Positions 53,589 through 53,716 of a DNA stretch of 53,716 nt are shown in pieces. Both the position numbers and the translations under genes were made by a program. The DNA comes from Prochloraceae cyanobacterium (lineage in GTDB: Bacteria > Cyanobacteriota > Cyanobacteriia > Cyanobacteriales > JASJDA01): NCBI GenBank assembly GCA_030065755.1, contig JASJDA010000011.1, positions 1 through 53,716 of the forward strand, written 5' to 3'. The notes under the pieces are model-generated. The model was not told the DNA's origin. It saw only the letters and a program-made list of their open reading frames with translations, and did no database searches. Every line of letters starts with the position of its first letter. Position 1 is the stretch's first letter.

Positions 53589-53716
53589 TCAGCTATAAAC
53601 AATACTTGTTTCCCCATTTGGGCGATCGATTAGAGTAATTCCCATTTGTTGTAATTGTTCCCTAATGAGATCGCTTTGGGCATAATCTTTTACTTTTCTC
53701 GCTTCATTACGTTGTT
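53589..53716 (-). CDS. cysS: Cysteinyl-tRNA synthetase, C-terminal end (partial)
   Basis: The last ~42 codons of a gene whose start lies beyond the window. The frame reads RNEARKVKDYAQSDLIREQL then GITLIDRPNGETSIVYS and stops. AR..KD.A.SD.IR..L...GI.L.D...GT is the conserved C-terminal helix and tail of CysRS. It is upstream of, and co-directional with, the zinc GTPase operon, separated from it by the Zur-like site. Confidence 0.85.
   Translation of the reverse strand, partial: QRNEARKVKDYAQSDLIREQLQQMGITLIDRPNGETSIVYS

Overview
The window is chromosomal DNA of a cyanobacterium. The palindrome GCGATCGC and its core CGATCG (HIP1) recur in genes and spacers on both strands. Recognisable cyanobacterial genes include btpA, a VKOR-thioredoxin fusion, comFB, cyanobacterial-type ftsZ/ftsQ, a crhR-like RNA helicase and a multi-GAF chemoreceptor. 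Short heptamer and G-rich dispersed repeats also fit. The genus cannot be fixed from the sequence; the composition is AT-leaning and the repeat-rich, IS-bearing layout would suit a unicellular/baeocytous or filamentous lineage.

Layout. 0-4.5 kb: a two-gene cassette, NERD-domain/superfamily-1-helicase-like protein plus TPR/OB-fold (cold-shock-like) protein, a candidate nucleic-acid-targeting conflict system and the best candidate here for something undescribed. 4.5-10 kb: membrane protein, mfd, speE. 9.9-15.2 kb: an accessory stretch with an orphan right end of a TnpB element, dps, two pentapeptide-repeat genes on either side of an intact tnpB element with long nested palindromes, a SUI1/YciH factor and a small membrane protein. 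15.3-19.7 kb: a decayed GGDEF gene beside comFB, a sugar epimerase, a glycosyltransferase and a 2H phosphoesterase. 19.7-26.2 kb: dnaG, a peptidoglycan hydrolase, an ABC-F ATPase and an OmpR-type regulator. 26.1-31 kb: a conserved unknown gene carrying two in-frame dispersed repeats, then thiD, ftsZ and ftsQ. 31-36 kb: a beta-propeller protein, a reductase gene broken by one stop codon with a divergent LysR gene, and a decay zone with an antitoxin remnant and a HAD phosphatase gene split by a ~150-bp palindromic insertion. 35.8-45 kb: an amidinotransferase, a second tnpB element, VKOR, btpA, rimO, a crhR-like helicase and thrC. 45-50.5 kb: a receptor with four GAF domains followed by a CheA-like protein that lacks the kinase ATPase domain. 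50.5-51.2 kb: a repeat-filled spacer. 51.2-53.7 kb: an unknown gene, then folE, a COG0523 GTPase behind a Zur-like operator, and the tail of cysS.

How the genes work together. ftsQ, ftsZ and thiD form a co-directional block. The GAF receptor and Hpt-CheW-REC protein look like one signalling pathway. The COG0523 GTPase and folE look like a metal chaperone and zinc-enzyme client under zinc control. The 9.9-15 kb and 32-38 kb stretches show transposition and gene decay. All calls are by eye; no database search or folding program was run.
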